Numbered from the stretch's first letter, positions 28,420 to 37,727 are shown. The stretch: DNA of 64,000 nt from Streptomyces sp. RKAG293 (GCF_023701745.1 NZ_JAJOZB010000001.1:4036501-4100500), one strand, 5' to 3'. Notes: generated by a model not told the origin, from the letters alone. Numbers and translations are program-made.

Positions 28420-29244
28420 TCACAGGAACCGCGCGTAGTCGTCCAGCACGCGCAGCACCTCGTCCTCGCCGGCCGGCGGCAGCTGGACCACGCACTCCTC
28501 GATGCCCAGCTCACCGAAGTGCGCGAGCTTGCCCTCGGTCGGGCGCACCGCCGACGGAACGATCCGCGGCCCGCCCGGCCCGCGGCCCGCCCCGTCCCAC
28601 ACCTCGCGCAGCCGCGGCAGCGCGTCCGCGAGGCCGCCGCCCCCGATCGGCATCCAGCCGTCCGCGTAGTCCGCGATGTGTCCGAACAGCTTCGGTCCCG
28701 CGGCCCCGCCGACCAGCGTCCGCAGCGGACCCACCGGCTTGGGATGGGCCTGGCTCGCCGCCACCGACGCGAACTCCCCCGCGTACGCCGTCGGCTCGGG
28801 CGCCCACAGTGCCCGCATCACCCGCATCCGGTCCCGTACGAGATCGCGCCGCCGCGCCCACTCCACCCCGTGGTCCGCCGCCTCCTCCACGTTCCAGCCG
28901 AAACCCACCCCGAGCGTGAACCGCCCGCCCGACAGGTGGTCGAGCGTGGCGATCTGCTTCGCCAGCACGATCGGATCGTGCTGCGCCACCAGCGTGATGG
29001 CGGTCCCCAGCGCGATCCGCCGGGTGACCGCCGCGGCGGCCGCGAGCGCGGTGAACGGGTCGAGCGTCCGCCCGTACTCGCGCGGCAGCGGCTCCCCCAT
29101 CGGCGCCGGAGTGGTCCTGGCCACCGGAATGTGCGTGTGCTCCGGCAGGAACAGCCCGGCGAACCCGCGCTGCTCCAGCTCCTCGGCGAGGCGGACGGGG
29201 CCGATGGTCTCGTCGGTCAGGAAGATCGTGGTGTTGATCCGCAC
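28420..29244 (-). CDS. LLM-class F420-dependent oxidoreductase
   Basis: 274 residues from the GTG at 29244, six bases after GGAGG. Luciferase-like monooxygenase fold: [69 protein letters not shown] and the [24 protein letters not shown] motif near the end. Short members of this type usually use F420 rather than FMN. It lies directly upstream of the FO synthase gene on the same strand. Substrate unknown. Confidence 0.87.
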   Translation of the reverse strand: MRINTTIFLTDETIGPVRLAEELEQRGFAGLFLPEHTHIPVARTTPAPMGEPLPREYGRTLDPFTALAAAAAVTRRIALGTAITLVAQHDPIVLAKQIATLDHLSGGRFTLGVGFGWNVEEAADHGVEWARRRDLVRDRMRVMRALWAPEPTAYAGEFASVAASQAHPKPVGPLRTLVGGAAGPKLFGHIADYADGWMPIGGGGLADALPRLREVWDGAGRGPGGPRIVPSAVRPTEGKLAHFGELGIEECVVQLPPAGEDEVLRVLDDYARFL

Positions 29245-29449
29245 GGGCAACCTCCGGTTGAGGGTGGGGCGACAACGGGGTGGGGTGGCAACGGGGTGGA
29301 GTCGAACTTCGTTCAGGTCGTTCAGGTACGTGTGCGTTTGCATGCGATCCGGTCATCCGCCGGCCGCTCGCCGTTCCGGCCGCCGACGCTCCGGAGTAGA
29401 ACACTTCGCTGCGGCACCTCCCACCCCTCTCGCCCAGGAGGCACGACGG

Positions 29450-31030
29450 ATGGAACGACGCGAAGTTCTGAAGTTCACGGCGCTCGCGGGAGCCACCGGA
29501 GTGTTTACGCTGGCTCCTGTGAGCTTCGCCGGAGCCGAGCCGGCGGGTGCGCAGGACAGCGCCCCCGCGGCCGAGGAGACCCGTACCGTCACCGGACATC
29601 TGCCCACCGGTGTGGCGGACTTCGTCTACCTGCCCGTGAACGTGCCGCACGGCGTCCGTGAGATCGCCGTCTCCTACACCTACGACCGGCCGGCCGTGCC
29701 CGTCGGAACCGTCGGCAACGCCTGCGACATCGGCATCTTCGACCAGCACGGCACCGCGCTCGGCGGCAAGGGCTTCCGTGGCTGGTCCGGCGGCGCGCGC
29801 ACCGCGTTCGCGATCAGCGCCGAGCAGGCCACGCCGGGGTATCTCGCGGGACCCGTCTCTCCCGGCACCTGGAACGTCGTCCTCGGGCCGTACACCGTCG
29901 CGCCACAGGGGCTGGACTACTCCGTCACCATCACCCTGCGCTACGGCCCGCGGGACACCACCCCGGCGCCCACCTACCCGCCGCAGCACGCCAAGGGGCG
30001 CGGCCGCGCCTGGTACCGCGGCGACTGCCATCTGCACACCGTCCACTCCGACGGGCAGCGCACCCCGGCCGAGGTCACCGCCGCCGCGCGCGCCGCCGGA
30101 CTCGACTTCATCAACACCAGCGAACACAACACCACGTCCGCGCACTCCGCCTACGGACCGCTCGCCGGCGACGACCTGCTCGTCCTCACCGGCGAGGAGA
30201 TCACCACCCGCAACGGCCACTACCTGGCCATCGGCACGGACCCCGGCGTCTGGTTCGACTGGCGCTACCGCGCCCGCGACGACGCGTACCCGCGGTTCGC
30301 GCGCAGGATCCGTGGCGCGGGCGGCCTGGTGGTGCCGGCCCATCCGTACGGGATCTTCCCCGCCAGCCAGTGGAAGTTCGGCTACGACCAGGCGGACGCC
30401 ATCGAGGTCTGGAACGGCCCCTGGGGCCCCGACGACGAGCTCTCCCTCAACACCTGGGACAACCTCCTCACGGCGTCCACCCGCGGCGACGGTCACTGGA
30501 TCCCCGCCATGGGCAACTCGGACGCCCACCGCGAGCCGAATGTCGTGGGCCTCCCCCAGACGGTCGTCCTCGCGGACGGCCTCGACCGTGACGCTCTGCT
30601 CGCGGGAATCCGCGCGGGGCGCAGCTGGCTGGCGGAGTCGTCCGGCGTGCAGCTCGCTTTCACGGCGACCGGGCCGCGGGGGGAGCATGCGGGGATCGGG
30701 GAGCGGTTGGTGGTGGGGGCGGAGGATGTGGTGACGGTGCGGCTGGAGGTGTCGGGGGTGAGGGGGGCGCCGGGGGCGCCGGGGGCGCCGGGGGCGCCGG
30801 ACGGGGGCGGGGTGTTCGGGGCGCAGGTGCGGTTGATGACGGACGAGGGCCAGATGTTCGCCACGCAGCTTGCTCCCTCCGGGGTGGGTTCCGTCGAGTG
30901 GCGGACGACGGCGTCGCTGGCGGCGTACGTCCGGGCGGAGGTGCGGCATCCGGTTACTGACGGTGGGGCGAGTGGCCTTCCGGGCGCGGTTGCTGCGTTG
31001 ACGAATCCGGTTTGGCTGGACGTTCGGTAG
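29450..31030 (+). CDS. Tat-exported PHP-type (CehA/McbA family) metallohydrolase
   Basis: 526 residues from the ATG at 29450, nine bases after GGAGG. The N-terminus MERREVLKFTALAG has a twin-arginine motif, so folded export by Tat is likely. After a beta-sandwich region, the PHP catalytic domain begins at about 191 with GDCHLHTVHSDG, followed by NTSEHNTT, VVPAHPYG and AMGNSDAHREP, which supply the metal-binding His/Asp/Glu. CehA/McbA members hydrolyse esters such as carbaryl, but most are phosphoesterases of unknown target. Near residue 440 a GAP tripeptide repeat is encoded by 9-bp tandem repeats. Confidence 0.86.
   Translation: MERREVLKFTALAGATGVFTLAPVSFAGAEPAGAQDSAPAAEETRTVTGHLPTGVADFVYLPVNVPHGVREIAVSYTYDRPAVPVGTVGNACDIGIFDQHGTALGGKGFRGWSGGARTAFAISAEQATPGYLAGPVSPGTWNVVLGPYTVAPQGLDYSVTITLRYGPRDTTPAPTYPPQHAKGRGRAWYRGDCHLHTVHSDGQRTPAEVTAAARAAGLDFINTSEHNTTSAHSAYGPLAGDDLLVLTGEEITTRNGHYLAIGTDPGVWFDWRYRARDDAYPRFARRIRGAGGLVVPAHPYGIFPASQWKFGYDQADAIEVWNGPWGPDDELSLNTWDNLLTASTRGDGHWIPAMGNSDAHREPNVVGLPQTVVLADGLDRDALLAGIRAGRSWLAESSGVQLAFTATGPRGEHAGIGERLVVGAEDVVTVRLEVSGVRGAPGAPGAPGAPDGGGVFGAQVRLMTDEGQMFATQLAPSGVGSVEWRTTASLAAYVRAEVRHPVTDGGASGLPGAVAALTNPVWLDVR
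30763..30798 (+). repeat. Coding 9-bp tandem repeat
   Basis: Four copies of GGGGGCGCC encode Gly-Ala-Pro steps in the PHP hydrolase. This kind of GC-only repeat can change in copy number. Confidence 0.85.
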
Positions 31031-31076
31031 CGGGCGGGCCGGTTGGTGGGGGGTCGGGGGCCGGGTCCTCCGGGGC

Positions 31077-31144
31077 GGGGCTTCGAAATCGACTATTTAC
31101 GGGCGTGGCCGCCCACAAATAGCTCGGCAGCATTTCGAAACCCC
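31077..31144. other. Extended three-tier inverted repeat between convergent genes
   Basis: The outer arms GGGG-C-TTCGAAAT and ATTTCGAA-A-CCCC enclose CTATTT/AAATAG and an inner GGGCG-TGGC-CGCCC. All three tiers are perfectly complementary and nested. The sequence is locally AT-rich. Such a layered structure is not the usual Streptomyces terminator, although it could end transcription on both strands. The rest of this 354-base gap (31145-31384) is GC-rich, has no gene, and contains a 13-bp direct repeat CTGGCGTACCCGC at 31307 and 31353. Confidence 0.7.
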
Positions 31145-31384
31145 ACCCCTGCGGCCCCGTCCCCCTCACGTCACAGCCTGGCTGCTGGTGCGGGCGGGAA
31201 CACCGTCCCCGGGTCTGCGGGCGGGTGCCGACGCGCCTGCATCGGTGCCGGGATCGGGCGGGTGGGTGGGGAAAAGCCCGCCGCAGGCGCAACGGCGTCG
31301 CGCGCGCTGGCGTACCCGCACCCCCCGCTGGAGCAGGCGCGACCCGCGCTGGCTGGCGTACCCGCCCCCGCCTGGGGCGGGTTC

Positions 31385-33124
31385 TCAAACCGTCGATACG
31401 GATGCCGTGTCGCGGCCCGACCGCAACACCGTTCCGGGGACGGCGCCCGTGATCTCGTCGTCCCTGATCGTCTCGACCCCGTTCACCCGTACGGAGACGA
31501 TGCCGATCGCCCGCGAGTCGAGCCGGGGGCTGTTGCCCGGGAGGTCGTGGACGAGGGTGGCGATGCCGGCGTCGATGCGGGCGGGGTCGAAGAGGACGAG
31601 GTCGGCGTAGTAGCCCTCGGTGATCCGGCCCCGGCCGCGGAGGCCGAAGAGCTGGGCGGGGTCGTCGGTGAGCATGCGGACGGCCTGTTCCAGCGGGACC
31701 AGGCGGCGGCCGCGGAGGCAGTCGCCGAGGAAGCGGGTGGTGTAGGGGGCGCCGCACATGCGGTCGAGGTGGGCGCCCGCGTCGGAGCCGCCGAGCAGGA
31801 CGTCCTCGTGTTCCCAGGTGCGGGCGCGGAGGGCCCAGCTGTCCGGGTCGTTGTCGGTGGGCATCGGCCACAGGACGGTGCGCATGTCGTCGTTGGCGCA
31901 GATCTCGACGATGGTCTCGAACGCCTCCTGCCCGCGTTCTGCGGCGATGTCCTTGACGACGCGGCCGCTGACGCCGGCGTTGGCCTCGGTGTACGTGTCG
32001 CCGATGACGTAGCGGCCGAAGTTGGCGAGGCGGCGGAAGACGCCGGCTTCGGGGCTGTTGGCGCTGCGCAGCATTTCGGTGCGGACGGCGGGGTCGCGGA
32101 GTTTCGCGATGCGTTCCGGGATGGGGAGGTTGAGGATCTCGCCCCAGCCGGGAATGAGGTTGAGGGCGCAGAACGTGCCGAGGGACATGTTCATGGGGGT
32201 GAGGATCGGCATGGTGAGGGCGACGATGCGGCCGCCGGCCTTGCGGGCGCGTTCGGAGGCGGCGAGCTGGCGGGGGACGCGGGCCGGGACGGAGGCGTCG
32301 ATGGTGAGGACGTTCCAGTTGAGGGGGCGTCCGGCGGCGGCGCTCATGTCGACGAAGAGGTCGATCTCCTCGTCGGCGAACTGGTCGAGGCAGCCGGCGA
32401 CGATCGCCTCGATCTGGGTGCCCTCGTGTTCGCCGACGGCGCGGGACAGGGCGATGAGTTCGTCGCGGCCCGCGTGCCGGGAGGCGACGGGTCGGCCGTC
32501 GCCGTCGGAGTGGGTGGAGGACTGGGTGGTGGACAGTCCCCAGCCGCCGGCGGCCATGGATTCGTGGAAGAGCTGGAGCATCTGCTCCAGCTGCTGCTCG
32601 GTCGGCTGTCCGCCGACGGCGTCCGGGCCCATGACGTGCCGGCGGAGCGCGCAGTGGCCGACCATGAAGCCCGCGTTGACGGCGATGCGTCCTTCGAGGG
32701 CGTCGAGGTAGTCGCCGAAGGAGGACCAGGTCCAGTCGACGCCGTCCTCCAGGGCCTTGAGGGACATGCCCTCGACCTTGGACATCATGCGGCGCGTGTA
32801 GTCGGCGTCCTCGGGGCGGGCGGGGTTGAGCGGAGCGAGGGTGAAGCCGCAGTTGCCGCCCGCGATGGTGGTGACACCGTGGTTCATGGACGGGGTGGCG
32901 AAGGGGTCCCAGAACAGCTGGGCGTCGTAGTGGGTGTGGGGGTCGACGAAGCCGGGGGTCAGGACGAGGCCGGTGGCGTCCTCCTGGGTCCGGGCGGGCT
33001 CCGTGACGGTGCCGGGTTCGGCGATGGTGGCGATCTTGCCGCCGCGCAGACCGACGTCGGCGGTGTACGCGGGGGATCCCGTGCCGTCCACCACGGTGGC
33101 GCCCTTGATCAGGTGGTCAAGCAT
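31385..33124 (-). CDS. Amidohydrolase_3 family protein (D-aminoacylase-like)
   Basis: 579 residues from the ATG at 33124, eleven bases after GGAGAGG. Amidohydrolase core: GFVDPHTHYDAQLFWDP (HxH metal motif), GNCGFTLAP, and the late GGSDAGAHLDRMCGAPY. Resembles N-acyl-D-amino-acid deacylases. In actinobacterial catabolic clusters such proteins accompany LLM oxidoreductases, as here, and their substrates are mostly unknown. No TGACG-NNN-CGTCA operator is seen at its promoter. It is separated from the upstream LLM gene by a hairpin. Confidence 0.85.
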   Translation of the reverse strand: MLDHLIKGATVVDGTGSPAYTADVGLRGGKIATIAEPGTVTEPARTQEDATGLVLTPGFVDPHTHYDAQLFWDPFATPSMNHGVTTIAGGNCGFTLAPLNPARPEDADYTRRMMSKVEGMSLKALEDGVDWTWSSFGDYLDALEGRIAVNAGFMVGHCALRRHVMGPDAVGGQPTEQQLEQMLQLFHESMAAGGWGLSTTQSSTHSDGDGRPVASRHAGRDELIALSRAVGEHEGTQIEAIVAGCLDQFADEEIDLFVDMSAAAGRPLNWNVLTIDASVPARVPRQLAASERARKAGGRIVALTMPILTPMNMSLGTFCALNLIPGWGEILNLPIPERIAKLRDPAVRTEMLRSANSPEAGVFRRLANFGRYVIGDTYTEANAGVSGRVVKDIAAERGQEAFETIVEICANDDMRTVLWPMPTDNDPDSWALRARTWEHEDVLLGGSDAGAHLDRMCGAPYTTRFLGDCLRGRRLVPLEQAVRMLTDDPAQLFGLRGRGRITEGYYADLVLFDPARIDAGIATLVHDLPGNSPRLDSRAIGIVSVRVNGVETIRDDEITGAVPGTVLRSGRDTASVSTV

Positions 33125-33169
33125 GGTCGATCTCACCTCTCCGGGTTGTGAAGTCGTGCGGGCGTGGTT

Positions 33170-33234
33170 GCGCCTCCGGTCCGGACAGGTCGGCAGACCG
33201 CTGCCGTATGACGCCCTGTCCCGGCCGGAGGCGC
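33170..33234 (-). terminator. Terminator after LLM gene
   Basis: The two 20-base arms GCGCCTCCGGTCCGGACAGG and CCTGTCCCGGCCGGAGGCGC pair at 18 of 20 positions around a 25-base loop. They lie between the LLM stop and the amidohydrolase start. Confidence 0.7.
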
Positions 33235-33268
33235 GGGGCGGCGGTCCGGGAAGACGCCGCCCCCGCTT

Positions 33269-34396
33269 CTACTGGCCCGCCGCCTGGCGGAACCGGGTGG
33301 TGCGGTGCACCGGGTCCGTGTCGATCTTCGGGATGACGTGCTCACCGATGAGCTTGATCGTGTTCATCGTGTCCTCGTACGAGATCCCGATCGGCAGCCC
33401 GAAGGAGAGCTGGTCGGCGCCGGCCTGCTCCCAGCGCTTGCACTGCGCGGTGACCTCGTCCGGGTCGCCGCAGATCATCAGCTCCTCGGCGATGAGGAGT
33501 TCGATGATCTCCTCGCTGTACTCGGGGAGCAGTTCCGGCCACTCGGGGATGCCCTCGGGCCGGGGGAAGGTGTCGTGGTAGCGGAAGACCAGCGACTGCA
33601 GCCGGTTGAGGCCGCCCTTGGCGGCGATCTCGACGGCCTTGGCGTGCGTCTCCGCGCAGATGGCGGTGGACGTCACCATGACGTTGTCGTTGACGAAGTC
33701 GCCGATCGGCTCGGCCTCCTGGATGCCGTTCTTGTACTGCTCCAGCACCCACTCCATGTCGGAGACCTTCTGGACGCTGAAGCCGAGTACTCCCAGGCCC
33801 TTCTTGGCGGCCATCGCGTACGAGGACGGCGATCCGGCGGCGTACCACATGGCCGGGTGCGACTTCCCGTACGGCTTGGGGAAGATCTTGCGCGGCGGCA
33901 GTGACCAGTGCTTCCCCTGGAAGCCGACGTACTCGTCCTGGAGCCACATCTTGGGGAACTCGGCGATGGTCTCTTCCCAGATCTCCTTGGTGTGGTTCAT
34001 GTCGGTGATGCCCGGCATGAACCCCAGGATCTCGTGGCTGCCCGCCCCGCGCCCCGAGCCGAACTCGAACCGGCCCTCGGAGAGGTGGTCGAGCATCGCG
34101 ACCTTCTCGGCGACCTTCACCGGGTGGTTGACGGGGGCGAGGGGGTTGAAGATGCCGGATCCGAGGTGGATGCGCTCGGTGGCGTGGGCGAGGTAGCCGA
34201 GGAAGACCTCGTTCGCCGACAGGTGCGAGTACTCCTCCAGGAAGTGGTGCTCGGAGGCCCAGGCGTACTTGAAGCCGGACTTGTCCGCCTGGATGACGTA
34301 CTCGGTCTCCTCCAGCAGCACCTTGTGCTCCGCCTGGGGGTCGACCGCGGAGCGCGCGACAGGCACATATCCCTGTACAAAGAGCCCGAATTCCAA
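33269..34396 (-). CDS. LLM-class flavin/F420 oxidoreductase
   Basis: 375 residues. The reading frame must start at the TTG at 34396 because an in-frame stop lies just upstream; the protein then begins MEFGLFVQGYVP, the normal start for this family. There is no Shine-Dalgarno sequence; instead CCTCC sits there. Signature parts: KYAWASEHHFLEEYSHLSANEVFLGYLA, HLGSGIFNPLAPVNHP, MLDHLSEGRFEFGSGRGAGSHEI. Luciferase-like monooxygenase fold with FMN or F420. Two copies of the catabolic operator lie upstream (34422, 34478). Confidence 0.87.
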   Translation of the reverse strand: MEFGLFVQGYVPVARSAVDPQAEHKVLLEETEYVIQADKSGFKYAWASEHHFLEEYSHLSANEVFLGYLAHATERIHLGSGIFNPLAPVNHPVKVAEKVAMLDHLSEGRFEFGSGRGAGSHEILGFMPGITDMNHTKEIWEETIAEFPKMWLQDEYVGFQGKHWSLPPRKIFPKPYGKSHPAMWYAAGSPSSYAMAAKKGLGVLGFSVQKVSDMEWVLEQYKNGIQEAEPIGDFVNDNVMVTSTAICAETHAKAVEIAAKGGLNRLQSLVFRYHDTFPRPEGIPEWPELLPEYSEEIIELLIAEELMICGDPDEVTAQCKRWEQAGADQLSFGLPIGISYEDTMNTIKLIGEHVIPKIDTDPVHRTTRFRQAAGQ

Positions 34397-34421
34397 GGAG
34401 GTTCACCGTCCTAAAGTTTTC

Positions 34422-34490
34422 TGACACTCCGTCAGATACGAACGACTCTGGCACCGCCTCGGCGGAGCGTCAATAGCTGATGATGTGTCA
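34422..34490. promoter_or_regulatory. TGACG-NNN-CGTCA operators (sites 3 and 4)
   Basis: Site 3 is TGACACTCCGTCA (34422-34434), one mismatch, extended by TC/GA to a longer palindrome; it ends 26 bases before the LLM start. Site 4 is TGATGATGTGTCA (34478-34490), symmetrical with two mismatches. Both are in the 104-base gap upstream of the LLM gene. Confidence 0.6.
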
Positions 34491-34500
34491 GATTCAGCGA

Positions 34501-35283
34501 CTAGAAGACCGAGACCCCGGCGAGCCAGCCGCCGTCGATCACGAACGGCTGCCCGGTGATGTACGACGAGTCATCGCTGGTCAGGAACAGTGCGAGCTTC
34601 GCCACCTCGACCGGCTGACCGATCCGGCCGAGCGGTACGAGCTTCCTGTAGAACTCGTCCAGCGCCGCCGAGGACTCCGCCGGGTCCGCCTCCGGATCGA
34701 GCTGGGAGGGGTTGGACATGGGGGTGTCGATGGCGCCGGGGCACATCGCGTTCACCCGGATCCCCTTGGGCGCGCCCTCCATCGCCGCCACCCGCGTCAT
34801 CCCGACGATCGCGGCCTTCGTGGCGGCGTACGACGTCAGCAGCGCCATGCCGGTCAGCGCGGTGTACGAGGCGGTGTTGACGATGGTGCCGCCGCCGGCC
34901 GCCTCGATGGCGGGGATCGCCGCCCGCATGCCGAGGAACGCGCCCACCTGGTTGACCTGCACCACCAGCTGGTACTCCTCCAGCGGGGTGCTCGCCAGCT
35001 CGTTGAAGCGCAGGATGCCCGCGTTGTTGACCAGCCCGTCGAGCCGGCCGAAGGCCTCCGTCGTAGCGGCGACGGCCGCCGCCCAGTCCTCCTCGCGGCT
35101 CACGTCCAGATGGACGTAGCGCGCGCTGTCCCCTATCTCCTTGGCCAGCGCCTCGCCCTGCTCGTCGAGCACGTCCGCGAGGACGACGTTCGCCCCCTCG
35201 GCGGCGAACAGCCGCGCCTCCTGCTCGCCCTGCCCGCGCGACGCGCCGGTGATCAGCACCACGCGCCCGTCCAGCTTGCCCAT
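34501..35283 (-). CDS. Short-chain dehydrogenase/reductase
   Basis: 260 residues from the ATG at 35283 after GAGGGAGAGAC. Full classical SDR signature: GRVVLITGASRGQGEQEAR, NNAG (VNNAGILRFNEL), catalytic Ser in NTASYTALTG, Tyr-Lys in TSYAATKAAIVGMTR, and the C-terminal DDSSYITGQPFVIDGGW. It is 43 bases downstream of the LLM gene 35327-36274 on the same strand, so the two probably form an operon controlled by the operators at 36292-36346. Acts on a hydroxy/keto pair; the substrate is unknown (3-alpha/20-beta hydroxysteroid dehydrogenase-like by overall look). Confidence 0.9.
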   Translation of the reverse strand: MGKLDGRVVLITGASRGQGEQEARLFAAEGANVVLADVLDEQGEALAKEIGDSARYVHLDVSREEDWAAAVAATTEAFGRLDGLVNNAGILRFNELASTPLEEYQLVVQVNQVGAFLGMRAAIPAIEAAGGGTIVNTASYTALTGMALLTSYAATKAAIVGMTRVAAMEGAPKGIRVNAMCPGAIDTPMSNPSQLDPEADPAESSAALDEFYRKLVPLGRIGQPVEVAKLALFLTSDDSSYITGQPFVIDGGWLAGVSVF

Positions 35284-35326
35284 GTCTCTCCCTCGGTCGC
35301 TCACGTTGTTCGGCCGGTCGTGCCGT

Positions 35327-36274
35327 TCAGTCGTTGAGGAGCGGGGCGACGTCCGTACCGAACGCCTCCATCTGCTCGATCAGCTCGTCCCGGCTGCGGC
35401 TCCGGAACCGCACCTGGATCTGGCCCACACCCATCGCGCGGTACTCGCGCAGACTCTCGGCGAGCGCGTCCGGCTTGCCGTGCAGCGTGCGCCGCCCGAC
35501 GTTCCAGGTGGGCTCGCCGATGTGCAGCGGCTCGGCGATCGCGCCGATCTCGATCGGCTCCTCGATGCCGGCCCGCTCCCGCAGTTCCCTGAGCTTCGCG
35601 ATCTGCTCAGGGATCCGGTCCCGGGGGTCGCCCTGCGGCAGCCATCCGTCGGCCTTCACCGCAGCCCTGCGAACGGCGGCGGGCGACGATCCGCCCACCC
35701 AGACCGGAACGTGCTCCTGGGCCGGCCGGGGCCGCTGCCCGAGGCCGCCGAAATCGAAGAGCTCCCCGTGGTGCTCGGGGAACTCCTCGGGCCCCAGCGC
35801 CGCCTTCAGCGCGTCGATGGTCTCGTCGAGAACGGGCCCCCGCCGCGCGAAGTCCGCACCCACCGCGTCGAACTCCTCCTGCACGTGACCGGCCCCGACC
35901 CCGAGGATCAGCCGGCCCCCGCTGAGATGGTCGAGGGTCGCGTACTGCTTGGCGGTGATCAGCGGATGGCGCAGCCCGACGACGGCGACATGGCTCATCA
36001 GCCGGACGCGGGTGGTGACCCCCGCGAGGAAGGAGAGGGTGGCGACCGGGTCGTACCAGATGGTGCTCATGGGCCCGGCGAGGCGGTGGGGGATGGCCAC
36101 GTGGTCACAGCTCGCGATGTAGAAGAAGCCGGCGCGGTCGGCGGTGCGGGCTATCGCGGCGAGGTCCCCCGGGGTGGCGTCCGCCTCCCAGGGCTCGGCA
36201 TAGATGGTGCTCTGCGACTGGATGGGGAGTTGCATCCCGTACACCAGCCGCCCCTCGGGCAGGATCCGCACCAT
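35327..36274 (-). CDS. LLM-class F420-dependent oxidoreductase
   Basis: 315 residues from the ATG at 36274 (GAGGGAG upstream). F420-type LLM features: [100 protein letters not shown]. First gene of a probable LLM-SDR operon with two catabolic operators directly upstream. The substrate is not predictable. Confidence 0.88.
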   Translation of the reverse strand: MVRILPEGRLVYGMQLPIQSQSTIYAEPWEADATPGDLAAIARTADRAGFFYIASCDHVAIPHRLAGPMSTIWYDPVATLSFLAGVTTRVRLMSHVAVVGLRHPLITAKQYATLDHLSGGRLILGVGAGHVQEEFDAVGADFARRGPVLDETIDALKAALGPEEFPEHHGELFDFGGLGQRPRPAQEHVPVWVGGSSPAAVRRAAVKADGWLPQGDPRDRIPEQIAKLRELRERAGIEEPIEIGAIAEPLHIGEPTWNVGRRTLHGKPDALAESLREYRAMGVGQIQVRFRSRSRDELIEQMEAFGTDVAPLLND

Positions 36275-36291
36275 GGGAACTCCCTCTTATC

Positions 36292-36346
36292 TGACGGACC
36301 GTCAAGTATTACGACGGGGTCCATCGTGATAGCTGACGACCCATCA
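36292..36346. promoter_or_regulatory. TGACG-NNN-CGTCA operators (sites 5 and 6)
   Basis: Site 5 is perfect: TGACGGACCGTCA (36292-36304), 18 bases before the LLM start. Site 6 is TGACGACCCATCA (36334-36346), one mismatch. The 42-base offset equals about four helical turns, so two dimers could bind on the same face. Confidence 0.75.
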
Positions 36347-36372
36347 GACAAGGGGTGCGACCGGGTTCAGCG

Positions 36373-36406
36373 CCGCGGGGGTCAGGCCGTGGCCTGACCC
36401 CCGCGG
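36373..36406 (-). terminator. Terminator after amidohydrolase_2 gene
   Basis: A 16-bp perfect inverted repeat CCGCGGGGGTCAGGCC with its complement, separated by only GT. A third partial copy of GGGGGTCAGGCC follows at once. It lies just after the stop of the amidohydrolase at 36427. Confidence 0.85.
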
Positions 36407-36426
36407 GGGTCAGGCCACGGCCGGTG

Positions 36427-37653
36427 CTACGCTCCCGGCCCGGCCCACAGGCCGTCGTCCGTGAGCCCCAGCAGGGAAATGGCGTTGCCGCGGACGATGC
36501 GGTCGACGACGTCCGGGGCCAGGTGCCCCATCTGCGCCTCGCCGACCTCCTTCGACTTGGGCCACGTCGAGTCGGAGTGCGGGTAGTCCGTCTCGTAGAG
36601 CACGTTGGCCACGCCGATGGCGTCGAGGTTCTTCAGGCCGAAGGCGTCGTCGAAGAAGCAGCCGTAGACATGCTCGGCGAAGAGCTCGGACGGCGGCCGG
36701 AACACCTTGTCCGCCACCCCGCCCCAGGCCCGGTTCTCCTCCCAGACGACGTTCGCGCGCTCCAGGATGTACGGGATCCAGCCGATCTGGCCCTCCGCGT
36801 ACATGATCTTGAGGTTCGGGAAGCGCTCGAACTTGCCCGACATCAGCCAGTCGACCATCGAGAAGCAGCAGTTGGCGAAGGTGATCGTCGAACCGACCGC
36901 GGGCGGCGCGTCCGCCGAGGTGGAGGGCATCTTGCTGGACGAGCCGATGTGCATCGCGATGACGGTGCCGGTCTCGTCGCAGGCCCGCAGGAACGGGTCC
37001 CACTCGTCGGTGTGGATGGAGGGCAGCCCCAGGTGCGGCGGGATCTCCGAGAAGCAGACGGCCCGCACCCCGCGCGCCGCGTTCCTGCGCACCTCGGCCG
37101 CCGCCAGCTCCGCGTCCCAGAGCGGGACGAGGGTGAGCGGTATGAGGCGCCCGTGCGCCTCGGGGCCGCACCACTCCTCCACCATCCAGTCGTTGTACGC
37201 CCGCACTCCGAGCAGCCCGAGCTCCCGGTCCTTGGCCTCGGTGAACGTCTGGCCGCAGAACCGCGGGAAGGTCGGGAAGCAGAGCGCGGACTGGACGTGG
37301 TTGACGTCCATGTCGGCCAGCCGCTCGGGCACGCTGAAGGAACCGGGACGCATCTGCTCGTAGGTGATCACCTCGAGCTTGATCTCGTCGCGGGAGTACC
37401 CGACGGCGGTGTCGAGGCGGGTCAGCGGGCGGTGCAGATCCTCGTAGATCCACCAGTCGCCGATCGGTCCGTCGTCACCCGGCTGCCCCATGACGGGGGC
37501 GAACTTGCCCCCCATGAAGGTCATTTCCTTCAGGGGGGCGCGGACCACGCGCGGGCCGATGTCGTGGTACTTGGACGGGAGCCGGTCCCGCCAGACGTTG
37601 GGGGGCTCAACCGTGTGGTCGTCCACCGAGATGATCTTCGGGAAGGTCTCCAT
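36427..37653 (-). CDS. Amidohydrolase_2 (ACMSD-like) family protein
   Basis: 408 residues from the ATG at 37653 (METFPKIISVDDHTVEPPNVW). An in-frame ATG at 37674 directly abuts the operator, and neither start has a clear ribosome binding site, so the transcript may be leaderless or nearly so. The family motif DDHTVEPP carries the first metal ligand; later FPTFPRFCGQTF, AMHIGSSSKMPS and the final VLYETDYPHSDSTWPKS are typical. Members hydrolyse or decarboxylate ring-derived acids. Operator site 7 lies directly upstream; a terminator follows. Confidence 0.87.
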   Translation of the reverse strand: METFPKIISVDDHTVEPPNVWRDRLPSKYHDIGPRVVRAPLKEMTFMGGKFAPVMGQPGDDGPIGDWWIYEDLHRPLTRLDTAVGYSRDEIKLEVITYEQMRPGSFSVPERLADMDVNHVQSALCFPTFPRFCGQTFTEAKDRELGLLGVRAYNDWMVEEWCGPEAHGRLIPLTLVPLWDAELAAAEVRRNAARGVRAVCFSEIPPHLGLPSIHTDEWDPFLRACDETGTVIAMHIGSSSKMPSTSADAPPAVGSTITFANCCFSMVDWLMSGKFERFPNLKIMYAEGQIGWIPYILERANVVWEENRAWGGVADKVFRPPSELFAEHVYGCFFDDAFGLKNLDAIGVANVLYETDYPHSDSTWPKSKEVGEAQMGHLAPDVVDRIVRGNAISLLGLTDDGLWAGPGA

Positions 37654-37675
37654 GGCCACCACGGTAGCGCCCATC

Positions 37676-37688
37676 TGACGATCCGTCA
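37676..37688. promoter_or_regulatory. TGACG-NNN-CGTCA operator (site 7, perfect)
   Basis: TGACGATCCGTCA, two bases from an in-frame ATG at 37674 and 23 bases from the preferred start of the amidohydrolase. The position allows it to cover the transcription start. Confidence 0.75.
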
Positions 37689-37727
37689 GCTACGTGAACG
37701 GCCTTCTGTTCCCGGCCCACCCGCGCG

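Noticed and set aside
26430..28919. Long plus-strand frame opposite the FO synthase gene
   Set aside because: Antisense shadow of a high-GC gene; composition is Arg/Val/Gly/Pro-biased with no domain, while the minus strand has two radical-SAM domains.
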